Positions 1-10,582 are shown, counted from the first letter of the stretch. The stretch is 64,000 bases of DNA from Paenibacillus sp. FSL K6-1330 (GCF_037976825.1 NZ_CP150269.1:145001-209000), one strand, 5' to 3'. The notes: generated by a model from the sequence alone, not told the origin. Program-made: numbers and translations.

Positions 1-1516
<1,516 letters not shown>

Positions 1517-1600
1517 CAAAACATATTTCAATGTGTTGCAAATTCGTTTCGTATCTAGTTTTCAGGGAATCAATCTCTGTAACTGCATACAAGTTATGAT

Positions 1601-1692
1601 GGAGAGATACCCAAGTGGCTATAAGGGGACCCTCTGCTAAGGGGTTAGACTGCGTAAGCGGTGCGAGGGTTCGAATCCCTCTCTCTCCGCCA
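1601..1692 (+). tRNA. tRNA-Ser (GCU)
   Basis: Class II tRNA of 92 nt with a long variable arm. The acceptor GGAGAGA pairs with TCTCTCC and the anticodon loop CTGCTAA gives GCU, which reads AGC/AGU. The 3' CCA is encoded. It begins only about 85 nt after the 23S end, so no 5S rRNA gene fits between them. Confidence 0.95.
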
Positions 1693-1724
1693 TTTGAATA
1701 ACTTGAACGCAAATAGGTTTATAT

Positions 1725-1801
1725 GGCGGTGTAGCTCAGCTGGCTAGAGCGTACGGTTCATACCCGTGAGGTCGGGGGTTCGATCCCCTCCGCCGCTACC
1801 A
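1725..1801 (+). tRNA. tRNA-Met (CAU), elongator type
   Basis: 77-nt tRNA with acceptor GGCGGTG, anticodon loop TTCATAC and encoded CCA. The anticodon stem lacks the three consecutive G-C pairs of initiator tRNA, and the body resembles Bacillus elongator tRNA-Met as I recall it. A tRNA-Ile2 with a lysidine-modified CAU is less likely. Confidence 0.92.
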
Positions 1802-1810
1802 TACATACCT

Positions 1811-1886
1811 GGAGGCTTAGCTCAGCTGGGAGAGCATCTGCCTTACAAGCAGAGGGTCGGGGGTTCGAACCCCTCAGCCTCCACCA
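1811..1886 (+). tRNA. tRNA-Val (UAC)
   Basis: 76-nt tRNA. Acceptor GGAGGCT pairs with AGCCTCC, anticodon loop CTTACAA gives UAC, T-loop GGTTCGAAC is present and CCA is encoded. It follows tRNA-Met by 9 nt in the same array. Confidence 0.95.
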
Positions 1887-1912
1887 TGTACTTATTTTTA
1901 TTACCTTACCAT

Positions 1913-1988
<76 letters not shown>

Positions 1989-2001
1989 TCTTTAATAATG
2001 T

Positions 2002-2078
2002 GGAACTGTGGTGTAGAGGCCTAACATGCCTGCCTGTCACGCAGGAGATCGCGGGTTCGAATCCCGTCAGTTCCGCCA
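2002..2078 (+). tRNA. tRNA-Asp (GUC)
   Basis: 77-nt tRNA. Acceptor GGAACTG pairs with CAGTTCC, anticodon GUC and CCA encoded. It is the last tRNA before a 93-nt gap that splits the array. Confidence 0.95.
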
Positions 2079-2120
2079 TTATTAATCTTAAGGAATAAAA
2101 ATGGTCGGTTTTCCACAGAT

Positions 2121-2156
2121 TAAAGTGGGCAGGATTGCATTCCGCACTTTATTTTT
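2121..2156 (+). terminator. Terminator-like hairpin inside the tRNA array
   Basis: TAAAGTG (2121-2127) pairs with CACTTTA (2145-2151), followed by a T-rich run. It lies between tRNA-Asp and tRNA-Phe. It could be a partial terminator, an RNA-processing signal, or chance; the stem is AT-rich and only seven pairs. Confidence 0.3.
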
Positions 2157-2171
2157 ATGTCATTTATGTAA

Positions 2172-2244
<73 letters not shown>

Positions 2245-2256
2245 CCTTTATATCCT

Positions 2257-2342
2257 GGAGGATTAGCGAAGTGGCCAAACGCAGCAGACTGTAAATCTGT
2301 TCTCGTCCGAGTTCGGTGGTTCGAATCCATCATCCTCCACCA
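2257..2342 (+). tRNA. tRNA-Tyr (GUA)
   Basis: Class II tRNA of 86 nt with a long variable arm. Acceptor GGAGGAT pairs with ATCCTCC, anticodon loop CTGTAAA gives GUA and CCA is encoded. Confidence 0.95.
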
Positions 2343-2350
2343 GTAAATAA

Positions 2351-2423
2351 GAGCCATTAGCTCAGTTGGTAGAGCACCTGACTTTTAATCAGGGTGTCGA
2401 AGGTTCGAGTCCTTCATGGCTCA
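2351..2423 (+). tRNA. tRNA-Lys (UUU), CCA not encoded
   Basis: 73-nt body with acceptor GAGCCAT paired to ATGGCTC and anticodon loop CTTTTAA (UUU). The discriminator A is followed by TCC, so the 3' CCA must be added by nucleotidyltransferase. Last gene of the rRNA/tRNA operon. Confidence 0.94.
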
Positions 2424-2428
2424 TCCGA

Positions 2429-2459
2429 AGAGTCGTCAACGTTGTTGACGGCTCTTTTT
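2429..2459 (+). terminator. Intrinsic terminator of the rRNA/tRNA operon
   Basis: AGAGTCGTCAAC pairs with GTTGACGGCTCT across a GTT loop (12 pairs, one G-U), followed by five Ts. It starts 6 nt after tRNA-Lys. Confidence 0.93.
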
Positions 2460-2574
2460 GTGTTGTTTTTAAGCAGTTTTTCTCCAATGTAACTGGACTT
2501 AGAGAGAAGGCATTGTCGCTTGCACTGGGTGTTATGCTAAAATAAGAAAAAACGATAAAGTGGTGGAGTCATCA

Positions 2575-3789
2575 ATGGTGGAGATGGAGCACATCGTTCA
2601 GAAACTAGAGCAGACCTTGGGTACCTCACTCGGTTTAAAAACATTGAATGCTCAGGAAGCAGCATGGTTAACAAAACTAATAGCGACCTCACCGCCATTC
2701 GGTGATCGGATGGGTCATGAGGAAAGAGCCCAGGGGACTAGTAGCCGTGAAGAAAACAGAACCTCACACCAATCACGAAGGGTTCACGGCGCCTATGTGC
2801 ACAAGGACCTTGGTGAGATTTGGATTCCTGTGAATCAACAGGATCCTAGTCGGGTAATTGTAGCGAATCAGAGTGCTTTGACGGAGTCCGAGATTGGGCT
2901 TATAACTCTACTATTGTCGAGCCTTCAGGATACGACACCAGGGGTAGTGTCCAAGAGTGCCGGTAAGGTTGAAGAAGAACGACGCGCCCAACAGTTGGGT
3001 GGTTGGTTAAAGGAACGCCTGCAAGCCGGTGAACTGCTTGCTGAATTACCAGAGGAAATGTGGATTCGGACAAGCTTGACGGAGGACATGGTTCCCTTTC
3101 TTCTTATTCATGAGAGCGAGCACGCCCCTACTCCAAGTTATAAGGCACTGCATCGGTTATTGCGCAGCTATTTTGGCGGGGACATCATTCTGGTGCCACT
3201 GCTTGATAAGGAATGGATTATCCTAGCGAACCAGGAATTGCTGGACGGTATAACGACGGATGATAAAGATGATGCTTCGGTGGAAGGCGATCAAGATTTA
3301 CTCTCCTTATTCTGCATGGGGCTCTACGAGCTGATTTCAACGGAATGGGTGGGGGATTTCCATATCTCGGCGATACCGGCAGTTAATGCCCTGCATGCTC
3401 TGCCACAGACCGTTAGCATGTTAAGAGAGACCATGACCATCGGCCGTACATTCCAGGTAAAGGAACATATCCATCTGTCGACCGGGCTTCATCTGGAGCG
3501 CCTGGTCTATAGCATTCCCGAGTACCAACGCAATCAATTTCTGCGAGAGTACGCTGCCGGACATACCGATTTATTCGAGGATAGTGAGACCTTGTCAACG
3601 CTGGAGTCTTTTTTCGAATTGGATTGTAACGTGAGCGAGACGGCCAAGCACCTATATATTCACCGTAACACGCTGCTATACCGCCTGGATAAGATCAAAC
3701 AGGAGACGGGGCTTGATGTTCGCAGCTTCAGTGATGCGGTTTTAGTGAAAATAACGCTTCTATTGTATAAAGTGACGAAAAGGAAATAG
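2575..3789 (+). CDS. PucR/CdaR-type transcriptional regulator
   Basis: 404-residue cytoplasmic regulator. The last 60 residues form a PucR-type helix-turn-helix (ETAKHLYIHRNTLLYRLDKI), the DNA-binding end typical of CdaR/PucR regulators; the N-terminal 300 residues are a divergent sensing part with no domain I can name. I chose ATG 2575 because GGTGGAG lies 6-7 nt upstream; a GTG at 2560 is open in frame but has no ribosome site. The only close downstream neighbour is the sugar ATPase gene ugpC (108 nt), so control of ugpC or of sugar uptake is an inference from position. The ligand is unknown. Confidence 0.82.
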   Translation: MVEMEHIVQKLEQTLGTSLGLKTLNAQEAAWLTKLIATSPPFGDRMGHEERAQGTSSREENRTSHQSRRVHGAYVHKDLGEIWIPVNQQDPSRVIVANQSALTESEIGLITLLLSSLQDTTPGVVSKSAGKVEEERRAQQLGGWLKERLQAGELLAELPEEMWIRTSLTEDMVPFLLIHESEHAPTPSYKALHRLLRSYFGGDIILVPLLDKEWIILANQELLDGITTDDKDDASVEGDQDLLSLFCMGLYELISTEWVGDFHISAIPAVNALHALPQTVSMLRETMTIGRTFQVKEHIHLSTGLHLERLVYSIPEYQRNQFLREYAAGHTDLFEDSETLSTLESFFELDCNVSETAKHLYIHRNTLLYRLDKIKQETGLDVRSFSDAVLVKITLLLYKVTKRK

Positions 3790-3897
3790 GTTTTTTGTGC
3801 AGATTGTGTATAGCAAGTCAGGTGCCTATGGGGTAATATAAGATTATAAATTAATTGTATTCGATTTCATAACATTCATATGAGGGGGCAAATGCAC

Positions 3898-5022
3898 ATG
3901 GCTGGTGTACGCTTAGAGCATATTTACAAAAAGTATGCAGGTGCGGATAAAGCAACTGTAATTGACGTTAATTTGGATATTAAAGATAAAGAATTCTTGG
4001 TACTGGTAGGTCCTTCCGGTTGCGGTAAGTCCACGACACTGCGTATGATCGCAGGTCTTGAGGAAATTTCTGAGGGTAAACTTTACATTGGCGACCGCGT
4101 TGTTAACGATGTAGCACCTAAAGATCGTGACATCGCGATGGTATTCCAATCCTACGCCTTGTATCCACATATGAACGTATATCAGAACATGGCATTCGGT
4201 TTGAAACTCCGTAAAGTGAAGAAAGACGAAATCGATAAACGTGTACGTGAAGCAGCAAAAATCCTGGATATCGAGCATTTGCTCGAGCGTAAACCAAAGG
4301 CTCTGTCCGGTGGTCAGCGTCAGCGTGTTGCCTTGGGTCGTGCGATTGTCCGTGATCCACAAGTCTTCTTGATGGATGAGCCACTTTCCAACTTGGATGC
4401 GAAACTCCGCGGTCAGATGCGTGCCGAAATTACAAAGCTGGTTAAGCGCCTTGAAACCACTTGTATCTATGTAACGCATGACCAAACAGAAGCTATGACG
4501 ATGGGTGACCGTATCGTTGTTATGCAAGACGGCATTATTCAACAAGCGGATTCCCCAGAGCAACTGTACAACAATCCGAACAACCTGTTCGTTGCTGGTT
4601 TCATCGGTTCCCCAACCATGAACTTCATCAACGGTAAATTGTCCGAGCAAAACGGTGGCGTATACTTCACTTCCCAGGGCTTGAACGTTCAAGTACCAGG
4701 TGGTAAAGCGCAATTGCTCAAAAACAAATCCATGATTGGCAAAGAAGTAATCATGGGTGTTCGTCCGGAAGATATTCATGAAGAGCCCGTCTTCCTGGAA
4801 GCTTCCCCGAACACAATCTTCACTGCAAAAGTTGACGTAACCGAGAACCTTGGTCACGAAATGCTCTTGTACCTGAGCGGCTTGGGCACCGATACGGTTA
4901 TCGGCCGTGTAGACGGGCGTTCGACTACTCGCGAAAGCGACAATGTGAAATTGGCACTCGACATGAACAAAGTTCATATCTTTGATAAAGAGTCTGAATT
5001 GAACGTATTGCTCGAAGACTAA
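3898..5022 (+). CDS. ugpC: Multi-sugar ABC importer ATP-binding subunit (UgpC/MsmK family)
   Basis: 374-residue ATPase that energises CUT1-type sugar importers from the cytoplasmic face. From Met1: Walker A GPSGCGKST at 38-46, Q-loop Gln84, signature LSGGQ at 136-140, Walker B FLMDEP with Glu161, and switch His194. The C-terminal third (about 235-374) is the regulatory TOBE-type domain of MalK relatives. ATG 3898 is chosen because GAGGGGG lies 9 nt upstream and family proteins usually begin MAGV; ATGs at 3880 and 3892 are too close to that site. No permease genes are adjacent, as expected for a shared ATPase; the permease pair at 26.8-28.6 kb lacks an ATPase and is a plausible client. Confidence 0.95.
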   Translation: MAGVRLEHIYKKYAGADKATVIDVNLDIKDKEFLVLVGPSGCGKSTTLRMIAGLEEISEGKLYIGDRVVNDVAPKDRDIAMVFQSYALYPHMNVYQNMAFGLKLRKVKKDEIDKRVREAAKILDIEHLLERKPKALSGGQRQRVALGRAIVRDPQVFLMDEPLSNLDAKLRGQMRAEITKLVKRLETTCIYVTHDQTEAMTMGDRIVVMQDGIIQQADSPEQLYNNPNNLFVAGFIGSPTMNFINGKLSEQNGGVYFTSQGLNVQVPGGKAQLLKNKSMIGKEVIMGVRPEDIHEEPVFLEASPNTIFTAKVDVTENLGHEMLLYLSGLGTDTVIGRVDGRSTTRESDNVKLALDMNKVHIFDKESELNVLLED

Positions 5023-5045
5023 TCTTCAGCAATCGGGATCTCTTG

Positions 5046-5076
5046 AAAACCGCCCTCTCAAGGGGCGGTTTTTTTA
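5046..5076 (+). terminator. Intrinsic terminator after ugpC
   Basis: AACCGCCC pairs with GGGCGGTT around a short CTCTCAA-containing loop and is followed by a run of Ts. It lies 24 nt after the ugpC stop. Confidence 0.92.
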
Positions 5077-5423
5077 GGAGAAAAATACATAAATCCAGGT
5101 AGTATTCACTCCTAGAGAGGGTTTAAGGTGTTTCTCGCAGAAGGTAGTAGATGCATTCAAAGGAATAGCAGATATATAAAGCAGTAAACCCAGATACTGG
5201 AGAAGAATGGAGTTTATAATGCCTTTCGTGATAAAACATTACATTTATATTATTCAAGTTATAGTACGTAATCGTAGTGTCGGTTCACCCCAATATAAGC
5301 CTAATGTCGCGATTGAATAGCCGGTTAGAATTGCATTCATTGGTTTTTTTCGATAAGATAAGCACAAAGCAAGGCATACATAAGTATGGGACATACGGGA
5401 TGTTGAAGCATATTTCATGTGAA
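5077..5423. other. Non-coding stretch, no feature recognised
   Basis: About 350 nt between the ugpC terminator and the hprK promoter. It is AT-rich with no open frame carrying a ribosome site on either strand, and I see no tRNA, riboswitch or long repeat. It may be the remains of older sequence. Confidence 0.5.
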
Positions 5424-5451
5424 TTGCCAGATCGCTGATAAGGCTTATACA
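5424..5451 (+). promoter_or_regulatory. Candidate sigma-A promoter of the hprK operon
   Basis: TTGCCA (5424-5429), 16-nt spacer, TATACA (5446-5451). The predicted start is near 5458, about 105 nt upstream of the hprK ATG. No better match is seen in the gap. Confidence 0.5.
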
Positions 5452-5452
5452 G

Positions 5453-5471
5453 ATTATCTACTTTAGATAAT
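5453..5471. promoter_or_regulatory. Perfect inverted repeat at the predicted hprK transcription start
   Basis: ATTATCTA (5453-5460), spacer CTT, TAGATAAT (5464-5471): a perfect 8-bp dyad immediately downstream of the -10 box. The position suits a repressor operator; an RNA hairpin in the 5' leader is an alternative. No regulator is identified. Confidence 0.5.
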
Positions 5472-5562
5472 ATCGAATATGGAATATATCATCCAATACG
5501 GGCCGCGTACATGACGGTTGCGTTGTGATGTCAACATACAATGGAAGAAGAGGGGTAAGACC

Positions 5563-6501
5563 ATGGCCAAGAAAGTGAAGGTATCCGAGCTGGTCCAGCA
5601 GTTTCAGCTGGAGGTCATCGCAGGTGAGGAAGGCTTAAAACGTCAGATTACAACGGACGATCTGAATCGCCCGGGATTGGAAATGGCCGGTTATTTTGAA
5701 TACCATCCGCGGGAACGGGTCCAGCTACTGGGCCGCACGGAGTTGGCTTTCTTCGGAATGCTGAAGCCGGAAGAGCGTAAAGAGCGGATGCGCAGCCTGT
5801 GTACGGAAGAAACACCTTGCATTGTAGTTACTCGTTCCTTGGAAGTGCCGGAGGAACTGGTGGAACTCGGGAACGAAAGAGGTTTGCCTGTACTGCGCAG
5901 CAGTATGGCGACAACCATTCTGACAAGCCGATTCACAAGCTTCCTGGAGCGTAAACTTGCACCAACTACAACCATCCACGGGGTATTGTGCGATGTTTAT
6001 GGCGTGGGGATGCTGATCACAGGTTCAAGCGGTATCGGGAAGAGTGAGACGGCATTGGAGCTCGTCAAACGCGGACACCGGTTGATTGCGGATGATGCGG
6101 TGGAGATACGTCAGACATCGGATTTTCAGCTTCACGGAACGGCGCCGGAGTTGATTCGCCATCTTCTGGAGATTCGCGGAGTTGGTATTATTAATGTCAT
6201 GACGTTATTCGGTGCAGGAGCCGTTCGGAACAATAAACGGATTACGCTTGTTGTTCGATTGGAAGCTTGGCAGCAGGATAAACAGTATGATCGTCTGGGA
6301 TTAGATGAAGAAACAACACGAATTATTGAGACAGACATCCCTCTGGTCACCATTCCGGTTCGTCCAGGACGTAACCTTGCGGTTATTATTGAGGTAGCAG
6401 CTATGAACTACAGATTGAAACAAATGGGACTGAATGCTGCGCTGCAGTTTACGAACAAACTGACAGCTACGATCGCTGAAGATATGGACGATTTGGACTA
6501 G
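5563..6501 (+). CDS. hprK: HPr kinase/phosphorylase
   Basis: 312-residue bifunctional enzyme that phosphorylates HPr (and Crh) on Ser46 and removes that phosphate, controlling CcpA-dependent catabolite repression. Walker A GSSGIGKS is at 154-161 and the HprK signature [10 protein letters not shown] near 203-212; the length matches Bacillus HprK (about 310). ATG 5563 is chosen because GAGGGG lies about 8 nt upstream; a longer in-frame extension to 5518 has no ribosome site. First gene of hprK-lgt-ppaX-yvoF. Its likely targets here include the HPr/Crh-like protein at 42.4 kb, an inference from that protein's Ser motif. Confidence 0.97.
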   Translation: MAKKVKVSELVQQFQLEVIAGEEGLKRQITTDDLNRPGLEMAGYFEYHPRERVQLLGRTELAFFGMLKPEERKERMRSLCTEETPCIVVTRSLEVPEELVELGNERGLPVLRSSMATTILTSRFTSFLERKLAPTTTIHGVLCDVYGVGMLITGSSGIGKSETALELVKRGHRLIADDAVEIRQTSDFQLHGTAPELIRHLLEIRGVGIINVMTLFGAGAVRNNKRITLVVRLEAWQQDKQYDRLGLDEETTRIIETDIPLVTIPVRPGRNLAVIIEVAAMNYRLKQMGLNAALQFTNKLTATIAEDMDDLD

Positions 6502-6521
6502 GACTAGGGAGGTTATAAAAG

Positions 6522-7655
6522 ATGCAAACATTGCTCATCGATCCGGTGGCGTTCTCCATCGGATCGCTGCGTGTTCATTGGTATGGCTTGATTTTGGGGT
6601 TGGGAGCTTTAGCGGGGCTGTTACTGGCCATTCGCGAGGGGAAGCGTTTTGGCATTCCGCAGGAATTTTTTATGGATTTGCTCTTGCTTGGTGTTCCTTC
6701 CGCAATCATTGGTGCGCGTATTTATTATGTAGCTTTTAAATGGGAAGATTATAAAGACAACTTCCTGGATGTGTTCAAAATATGGAACGGCGGGATTGCC
6801 ATATTCGGTGCCCTTATTGGTGCCATTATCTGTGCGTTAATCTTTGTTCGCCGGAAAGGCTATTCATTCTGGCGGATTGCCGATATCTGCGCTCCGTCCC
6901 TGTTGGCTGGTCAGATCATTGGACGCTGGGGGAACTTCGTTAACCAGGAGGCCTATGGCGGTCCTGTAAGTGAATCCTTTTTACGCGGACAGCTGCACCT
7001 GCCTGATTTCATCGTGAATCAAATGAATGTACAAGGTGTATTCCATCATCCTACCTTCTTATATGAATCGCTATGGAACTTGGTGGGTATTGTCATATTG
7101 CTTATCCTCCGCAGACAGAAATTCCTGCGCGCAGGCGAACTCTTCATCGGATATTTCATCTGGTATTCCATCGGCCGATTCTTCATTGAAGCGGTGCGTA
7201 CGGACAGCTTGGCGTTCCAAGGCGCAACCGGACTTGCCGACTTCATTAACAATACGCTGTGGGCACCGATGACTTGGATGGGCTTTGAACTGGGCCATCT
7301 GGATCCGGCTTACGGCAATATTCGGATTTCTCAGCTGCTGTCGGTGTTCTTCGTCATTGCAGGCATCGTATTGATCGTTGTACGCCGCGTAACAGGCCGC
7401 GCCAATGTGCGTTATTTGGACCCCATCGTGTCAACGAAGATCGGAGCAGGGCCAACGCCTGAAGCTGACCTTCAGACGGATAAAGCCGTGAAGTCATCTG
7501 CGCAGGCACCTGTTAAGCAGGATAAACTGGCAGCAGATCCAGTAGAGAAGGATGATACAAGCTCTCTAATCCAAACCCAGGAGACGGAAGTCAAATCGTC
7601 CCGAGTAGAAGATACTCCGGCAATAAAACCAGATACGGAGGACAAAAAGGAGTAG
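6522..7655 (+). CDS. lgt: Prolipoprotein diacylglyceryl transferase with long C-terminal tail
   Basis: Polytopic membrane enzyme that transfers diacylglycerol from phosphatidylglycerol to the lipobox cysteine of prolipoproteins. The Lgt signature GRWGNFVNQEAYG lies at about 134-146, and the FRTD-type motif appears as AVRTDSL near 224-230. Core length is usual to about residue 295, but the protein reaches 377: the last 75 residues are charged, low in hydrophobics and rich in K, D, E, P, T and S, presumably a disordered cytoplasmic tail. Starts 20 nt after hprK with GGGAGG upstream; ppaX follows 7 nt later. Substrates in this window include the lipoproteins at 28.8 and 46.2 kb. Confidence 0.96.
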   Translation: MQTLLIDPVAFSIGSLRVHWYGLILGLGALAGLLLAIREGKRFGIPQEFFMDLLLLGVPSAIIGARIYYVAFKWEDYKDNFLDVFKIWNGGIAIFGALIGAIICALIFVRRKGYSFWRIADICAPSLLAGQIIGRWGNFVNQEAYGGPVSESFLRGQLHLPDFIVNQMNVQGVFHHPTFLYESLWNLVGIVILLILRRQKFLRAGELFIGYFIWYSIGRFFIEAVRTDSLAFQGATGLADFINNTLWAPMTWMGFELGHLDPAYGNIRISQLLSVFFVIAGIVLIVVRRVTGRANVRYLDPIVSTKIGAGPTPEADLQTDKAVKSSAQAPVKQDKLAADPVEKDDTSSLIQTQETEVKSSRVEDTPAIKPDTEDKKE

Positions 7656-7662
7656 TTGCAGC

Positions 7663-8313
7663 ATGATAGAAACCGTACTGTTTGATTTAGACGGAACCAT
7701 TATTGATACGAATGAATTGATTATCTCGTCGTTTCTGCATGTCTTCGAGGCTCAAGCACCGGGACCGTTAACCAGGGAGCAGATCATTCCACATATGGGA
7801 ACCACGCTGGAACAGCAGCTGCAGGCTTTCTCGGGAGGCGTTGAGGATGTTAGTCCGTTTGTCAAAGCCTACCGTTCCTTCAACACGCTTCATCATGATG
7901 AGATGGTTAGACCGTTCCCTCATGTAAATGAGGTCGTGGAGCGCCTTCATCGTCACGGGCTTTCGCTTGGGATTGTAACAACTAAGATTCGTCCTTCTAC
8001 GATGATGACTTTGGAAAAGTACGATCTCGAGCGATTCATGTCGACGATTGTTACGGTGAACGACGTCGAGCATCCGAAACCGCATCCTGAGCCCGTTCTG
8101 ACAGCAATTGAGCGGCTGGGCGCCAATCCGGCTACGACATTGATGATCGGGGACAGTCCGGTCGACATTCAGTCCGCCAAGGCGGCGGGTGTGAAGGCCG
8201 CAGCTGTAGCTTGGTCCCTGAAGGGTGAGCAGAAGCTGATGGAGTATGGTCCGGATTATGTTTTAAAGGATATGAAAGACCTGTATGAAATCGTAGGACT
8301 TCAAGAGGAATAG
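7663..8313 (+). CDS. ppaX: Pyrophosphatase PpaX (HAD superfamily)
   Basis: 216-residue HAD hydrolase, the same length as Bacillus PpaX. Motif [12 protein letters not shown] (nucleophile and acid/base Asp) is near residues 7-17, motif II VTTK is in the middle, and motif III/IV KPHPEP...[12 protein letters not shown] follows. PpaX hydrolyses the pyrophosphate released when HprK dephosphorylates P-Ser-HPr, which explains co-transcription with hprK. It lies 7 nt after lgt and 13 nt before yvoF. Assignment over other HAD phosphatases rests on operon context as well as length. Confidence 0.92.
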   Translation: MIETVLFDLDGTIIDTNELIISSFLHVFEAQAPGPLTREQIIPHMGTTLEQQLQAFSGGVEDVSPFVKAYRSFNTLHHDEMVRPFPHVNEVVERLHRHGLSLGIVTTKIRPSTMMTLEKYDLERFMSTIVTVNDVEHPKPHPEPVLTAIERLGANPATTLMIGDSPVDIQSAKAAGVKAAAVAWSLKGEQKLMEYGPDYVLKDMKDLYEIVGLQEE

Positions 8314-8326
8314 GAGTTTTGGCAGC

Positions 8327-8833
8327 ATGGCCAGAAAGGTTACCCGTTATCCTGTAGAAGGGCCCAACGCGCTATGGCAAATCTACCGCACCGTGAGCCC
8401 GTTTAAGGGCGTCAAGAACTTCATCTTTATCCAGTTGGCCCGCTATTGCCCTATCCTGCCCTTGAAGAACTGGATATACCGCCATATGCTCGGGATGAAG
8501 GTGGGAAGACATACTGCGTTTGGATTGATGGTCATGGTGGATGTGTTTTTTCCGGAGAAAATATCTATCGGCGAGAATTCGGTGATCGGCTACAATACAA
8601 CGATTCTTGCCCATGAGTATCTAATAAAGGAATATCGTCTGGGTGAAGTGCGGATCGGGGAGAATGTGCTCATCGGCGCGAACACCACGATTTTGCCTGG
8701 CGTAACGATCGGAGATGGAGCGGTTGTTGCTGCAGGGTCTGTCGTACATAAAGATGTGGCACCGGGTGTTTTTGTAGGCGGCAATCCATTGCGAGAGCTG
8801 AAGAGGACATCGACGGAAAGTGAGTCAATTTGA
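8327..8833 (+). CDS. yvoF: Hexapeptide-repeat O-acetyltransferase (YvoF-like)
   Basis: 168-residue left-handed beta-helix acyltransferase. The C-terminal half shows hexapeptide repeats ([45 protein letters not shown]) and the family ending VFVGGNP. A basic N-terminal 60 residues precedes the coil. The acceptor is unknown. It is the last gene of the hprK operon, as in B. subtilis, and a terminator follows about 80 nt downstream. Confidence 0.88.
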   Translation: MARKVTRYPVEGPNALWQIYRTVSPFKGVKNFIFIQLARYCPILPLKNWIYRHMLGMKVGRHTAFGLMVMVDVFFPEKISIGENSVIGYNTTILAHEYLIKEYRLGEVRIGENVLIGANTTILPGVTIGDGAVVAAGSVVHKDVAPGVFVGGNPLRELKRTSTESESI

Positions 8834-8915
8834 GGTAATGTGACAAGTTAGGTTCTCAAGCTACCTGAATTATTGTAGAATGAGTATAGGATAACATGAC
8901 ACAAAGCGATTCCAT

Positions 8916-8951
8916 AGTCCCCGGGGTATGATGGCCTTGAGGGACTTTTTT
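8916..8951 (+). terminator. Terminator-like hairpin after yvoF
   Basis: AGTCCC (8916-8921) pairs with GGGACT (8941-8946), followed by six Ts. The loop is long (19 nt) and may fold further. Confidence 0.6.
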
Positions 8952-9013
8952 GCCCGCCCATCCCTTTTCATTGACTCTATGAAAATACTTGAATCAAGGA
9001 GGCGACGCCTGAC

Positions 9014-10240
9014 ATGAGTGCAACGCTGAACAAGAAGGAAAGGCTGCCGCAGCTCGATATTTATCGTGCGCTGGCCATCCTGGGCGTGCTTCACGTTCAT
9101 GCGACTTCATTTGCAACAGTGGATGCGATTGATTCGCGATTCTATTATATTATTAATTTTTTGAATATTTTCTTTAAATACGGTACACCCTCGTTTATAT
9201 TCCTAAGCAGCTTCGTGCTGTTCTATAACTATGCGGACCGGCCGCTGACCAAAGATCTAATCAAAAACTTCTACAAACGGCGGCTCTTGTACATTTTGCT
9301 GCCTTATGTGTTGTTCTCGATCATCTATTTCTTTGTGCGGATGTATCAGAACGGGCTGCTCAACAGCTCATTTGATCTATGGGCACAGATGCCTCTTTTC
9401 TTTGAACGTTTAATTCGGGGGCAGAACTATACGCACTTATATTTTGTATTTATCAGTTTGCAGTTCTATATCTTGTTCCCGATCTTCCTTAAGCTGTTCA
9501 AATCGTCACGGTTTCTCGTACGGTGGGCGGTTCCCATCGGGTTCCTGCTTCAATGGGGCTTTATCATATGGAATAAATACGAGCTGCACTACACGTTTAA
9601 AGGAAGCCTGGCCATCTCGTATTTAGCCTATTATATGCTGGGTGCTTATCTGGCGATGAATTACGACAAATTCAAGGGCTGGCTTACGTCATCCTGGAAA
9701 AAGCAGACTTCAGGTCAAAGAGCAGGTACGGTCGTGTTATGGGCCGGTTGGCTTGCGATGGCACTGACACATGTGCAGATTTGGTACAATCAGAGATTGC
9801 ACGGTGCCAAATACGACTCCCTGTTGTACGAGCTGTTATGGAATCTGCACACGGTTTTCTCCGCGATTGTGCTGATGCAGCTGGCCAGCTGGCTGTATAA
9901 CAGCGGTTGGAAACTCATCGTGAAGGTGCTGACGCGGATTGGCGAGTTGTCCTTCGCGATCTATCTGGTGCATCCGCTCTGGCTGTTCCTATACCGGGAG
10001 TACGATCTCAAGCTGAATCCGGTAACCGATGATTATCTCATCTGGATTTATGGTGGCATGGTTACTGCGCTGATTGTCAGTGCACTGGTGGTACAAACGG
10101 TGTTCCGGTGGATTCCAGGCTCCTGGATGCTGCTTGGCAGCGTTCCGCGATCATTGAAGCCATCATCCAAAGCACCGAAAGCACCAACGCAGAGAAAAGA
10201 TACCGTTACAGGCGACAGCAAAAAATCGGTGGATCTATAA
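9014..10240 (+). CDS. Acyltransferase 3 family integral membrane protein
   Basis: 408-residue polytopic protein with about ten hydrophobic segments. The N-terminus carries the acyltransferase-3 motif QLDIYRALAILGVLHVHA, with the family's catalytic-region His near residue 28, and a second hallmark LSFAIYLVHPLWLF lies near residue 315. Such enzymes O-acylate cell-surface sugars or lipids; this acceptor cannot be read from sequence. The last 35 residues are a charged, Lys/Pro/Thr-rich cytoplasmic tail. It is a single gene with AGGAGG 8 nt upstream of ATG 9014, flanked by terminators. Confidence 0.9.
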   Translation: MSATLNKKERLPQLDIYRALAILGVLHVHATSFATVDAIDSRFYYIINFLNIFFKYGTPSFIFLSSFVLFYNYADRPLTKDLIKNFYKRRLLYILLPYVLFSIIYFFVRMYQNGLLNSSFDLWAQMPLFFERLIRGQNYTHLYFVFISLQFYILFPIFLKLFKSSRFLVRWAVPIGFLLQWGFIIWNKYELHYTFKGSLAISYLAYYMLGAYLAMNYDKFKGWLTSSWKKQTSGQRAGTVVLWAGWLAMALTHVQIWYNQRLHGAKYDSLLYELLWNLHTVFSAIVLMQLASWLYNSGWKLIVKVLTRIGELSFAIYLVHPLWLFLYREYDLKLNPVTDDYLIWIYGGMVTALIVSALVVQTVFRWIPGSWMLLGSVPRSLKPSSKAPKAPTQRKDTVTGDSKKSVDL

Positions 10241-10283
10241 CCATAGCAGGCATACTTTTTTCTTATTTATCATTATGAAGCAA

Positions 10284-10311
10284 AGCCGTCCGGCAATCGG
10301 ACGGTTTTTTT
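10284..10311 (+). terminator. Intrinsic terminator after the acyltransferase
   Basis: CCGTCCG (10286-10292), loop GCAAT, CGGACGG (10298-10304), then seven Ts. Confidence 0.94.
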
Positions 10312-10475
10312 GTATTATGCGTGGCTCTGGACATAGCAGAGATTCACCCCTAGATAAGCAAGCCACTCCAGCATGTTCTTGTGTTACAATTATACCCAGA
10401 AGTTAAGCAGATTCTTTGGCGGCTAAGGCGGATTACAACGGAGAACGATACATAGCAGGACGCATTTATGATGCA
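10312..10475. other. Upstream region of the his operon, nothing recognised
   Basis: Non-coding. I looked for a T-box (AGGGTGG...ACCGCG antiterminator) and for a histidine-rich leader peptide and found neither, so control of the his operon is not explained by a visible leader. Confidence 0.45.
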
Positions 10476-10505
10476 TTGACGATCAGGCAGGGTTCATGGT
10501 AATAT
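10476..10505 (+). promoter_or_regulatory. Candidate sigma-A promoter of the his operon
   Basis: TTGACG (10476-10481), 18-nt spacer, TAATAT (10500-10505), about 75 nt upstream of hisZ. Confidence 0.62.
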
Positions 10506-10582
10506 AGCCAATATCCTTTAATTTATTAGCAAGGTACTACTTTACCATAGTAAAGACTTTTCTGAATTTGAGGTGGAGCGTC

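Noticed and set aside
3913..4977. 354-codon open frame on the minus strand
   Set aside because: It is exactly antisense to ugpC, has no ribosome site and a non-protein-like composition; it results from the codon bias of ugpC.
10312..10582. T-box or attenuator leader for the his operon
   Set aside because: No AGGGTGG..ACCGCG core, no histidine codon run and no terminator before hisZ.
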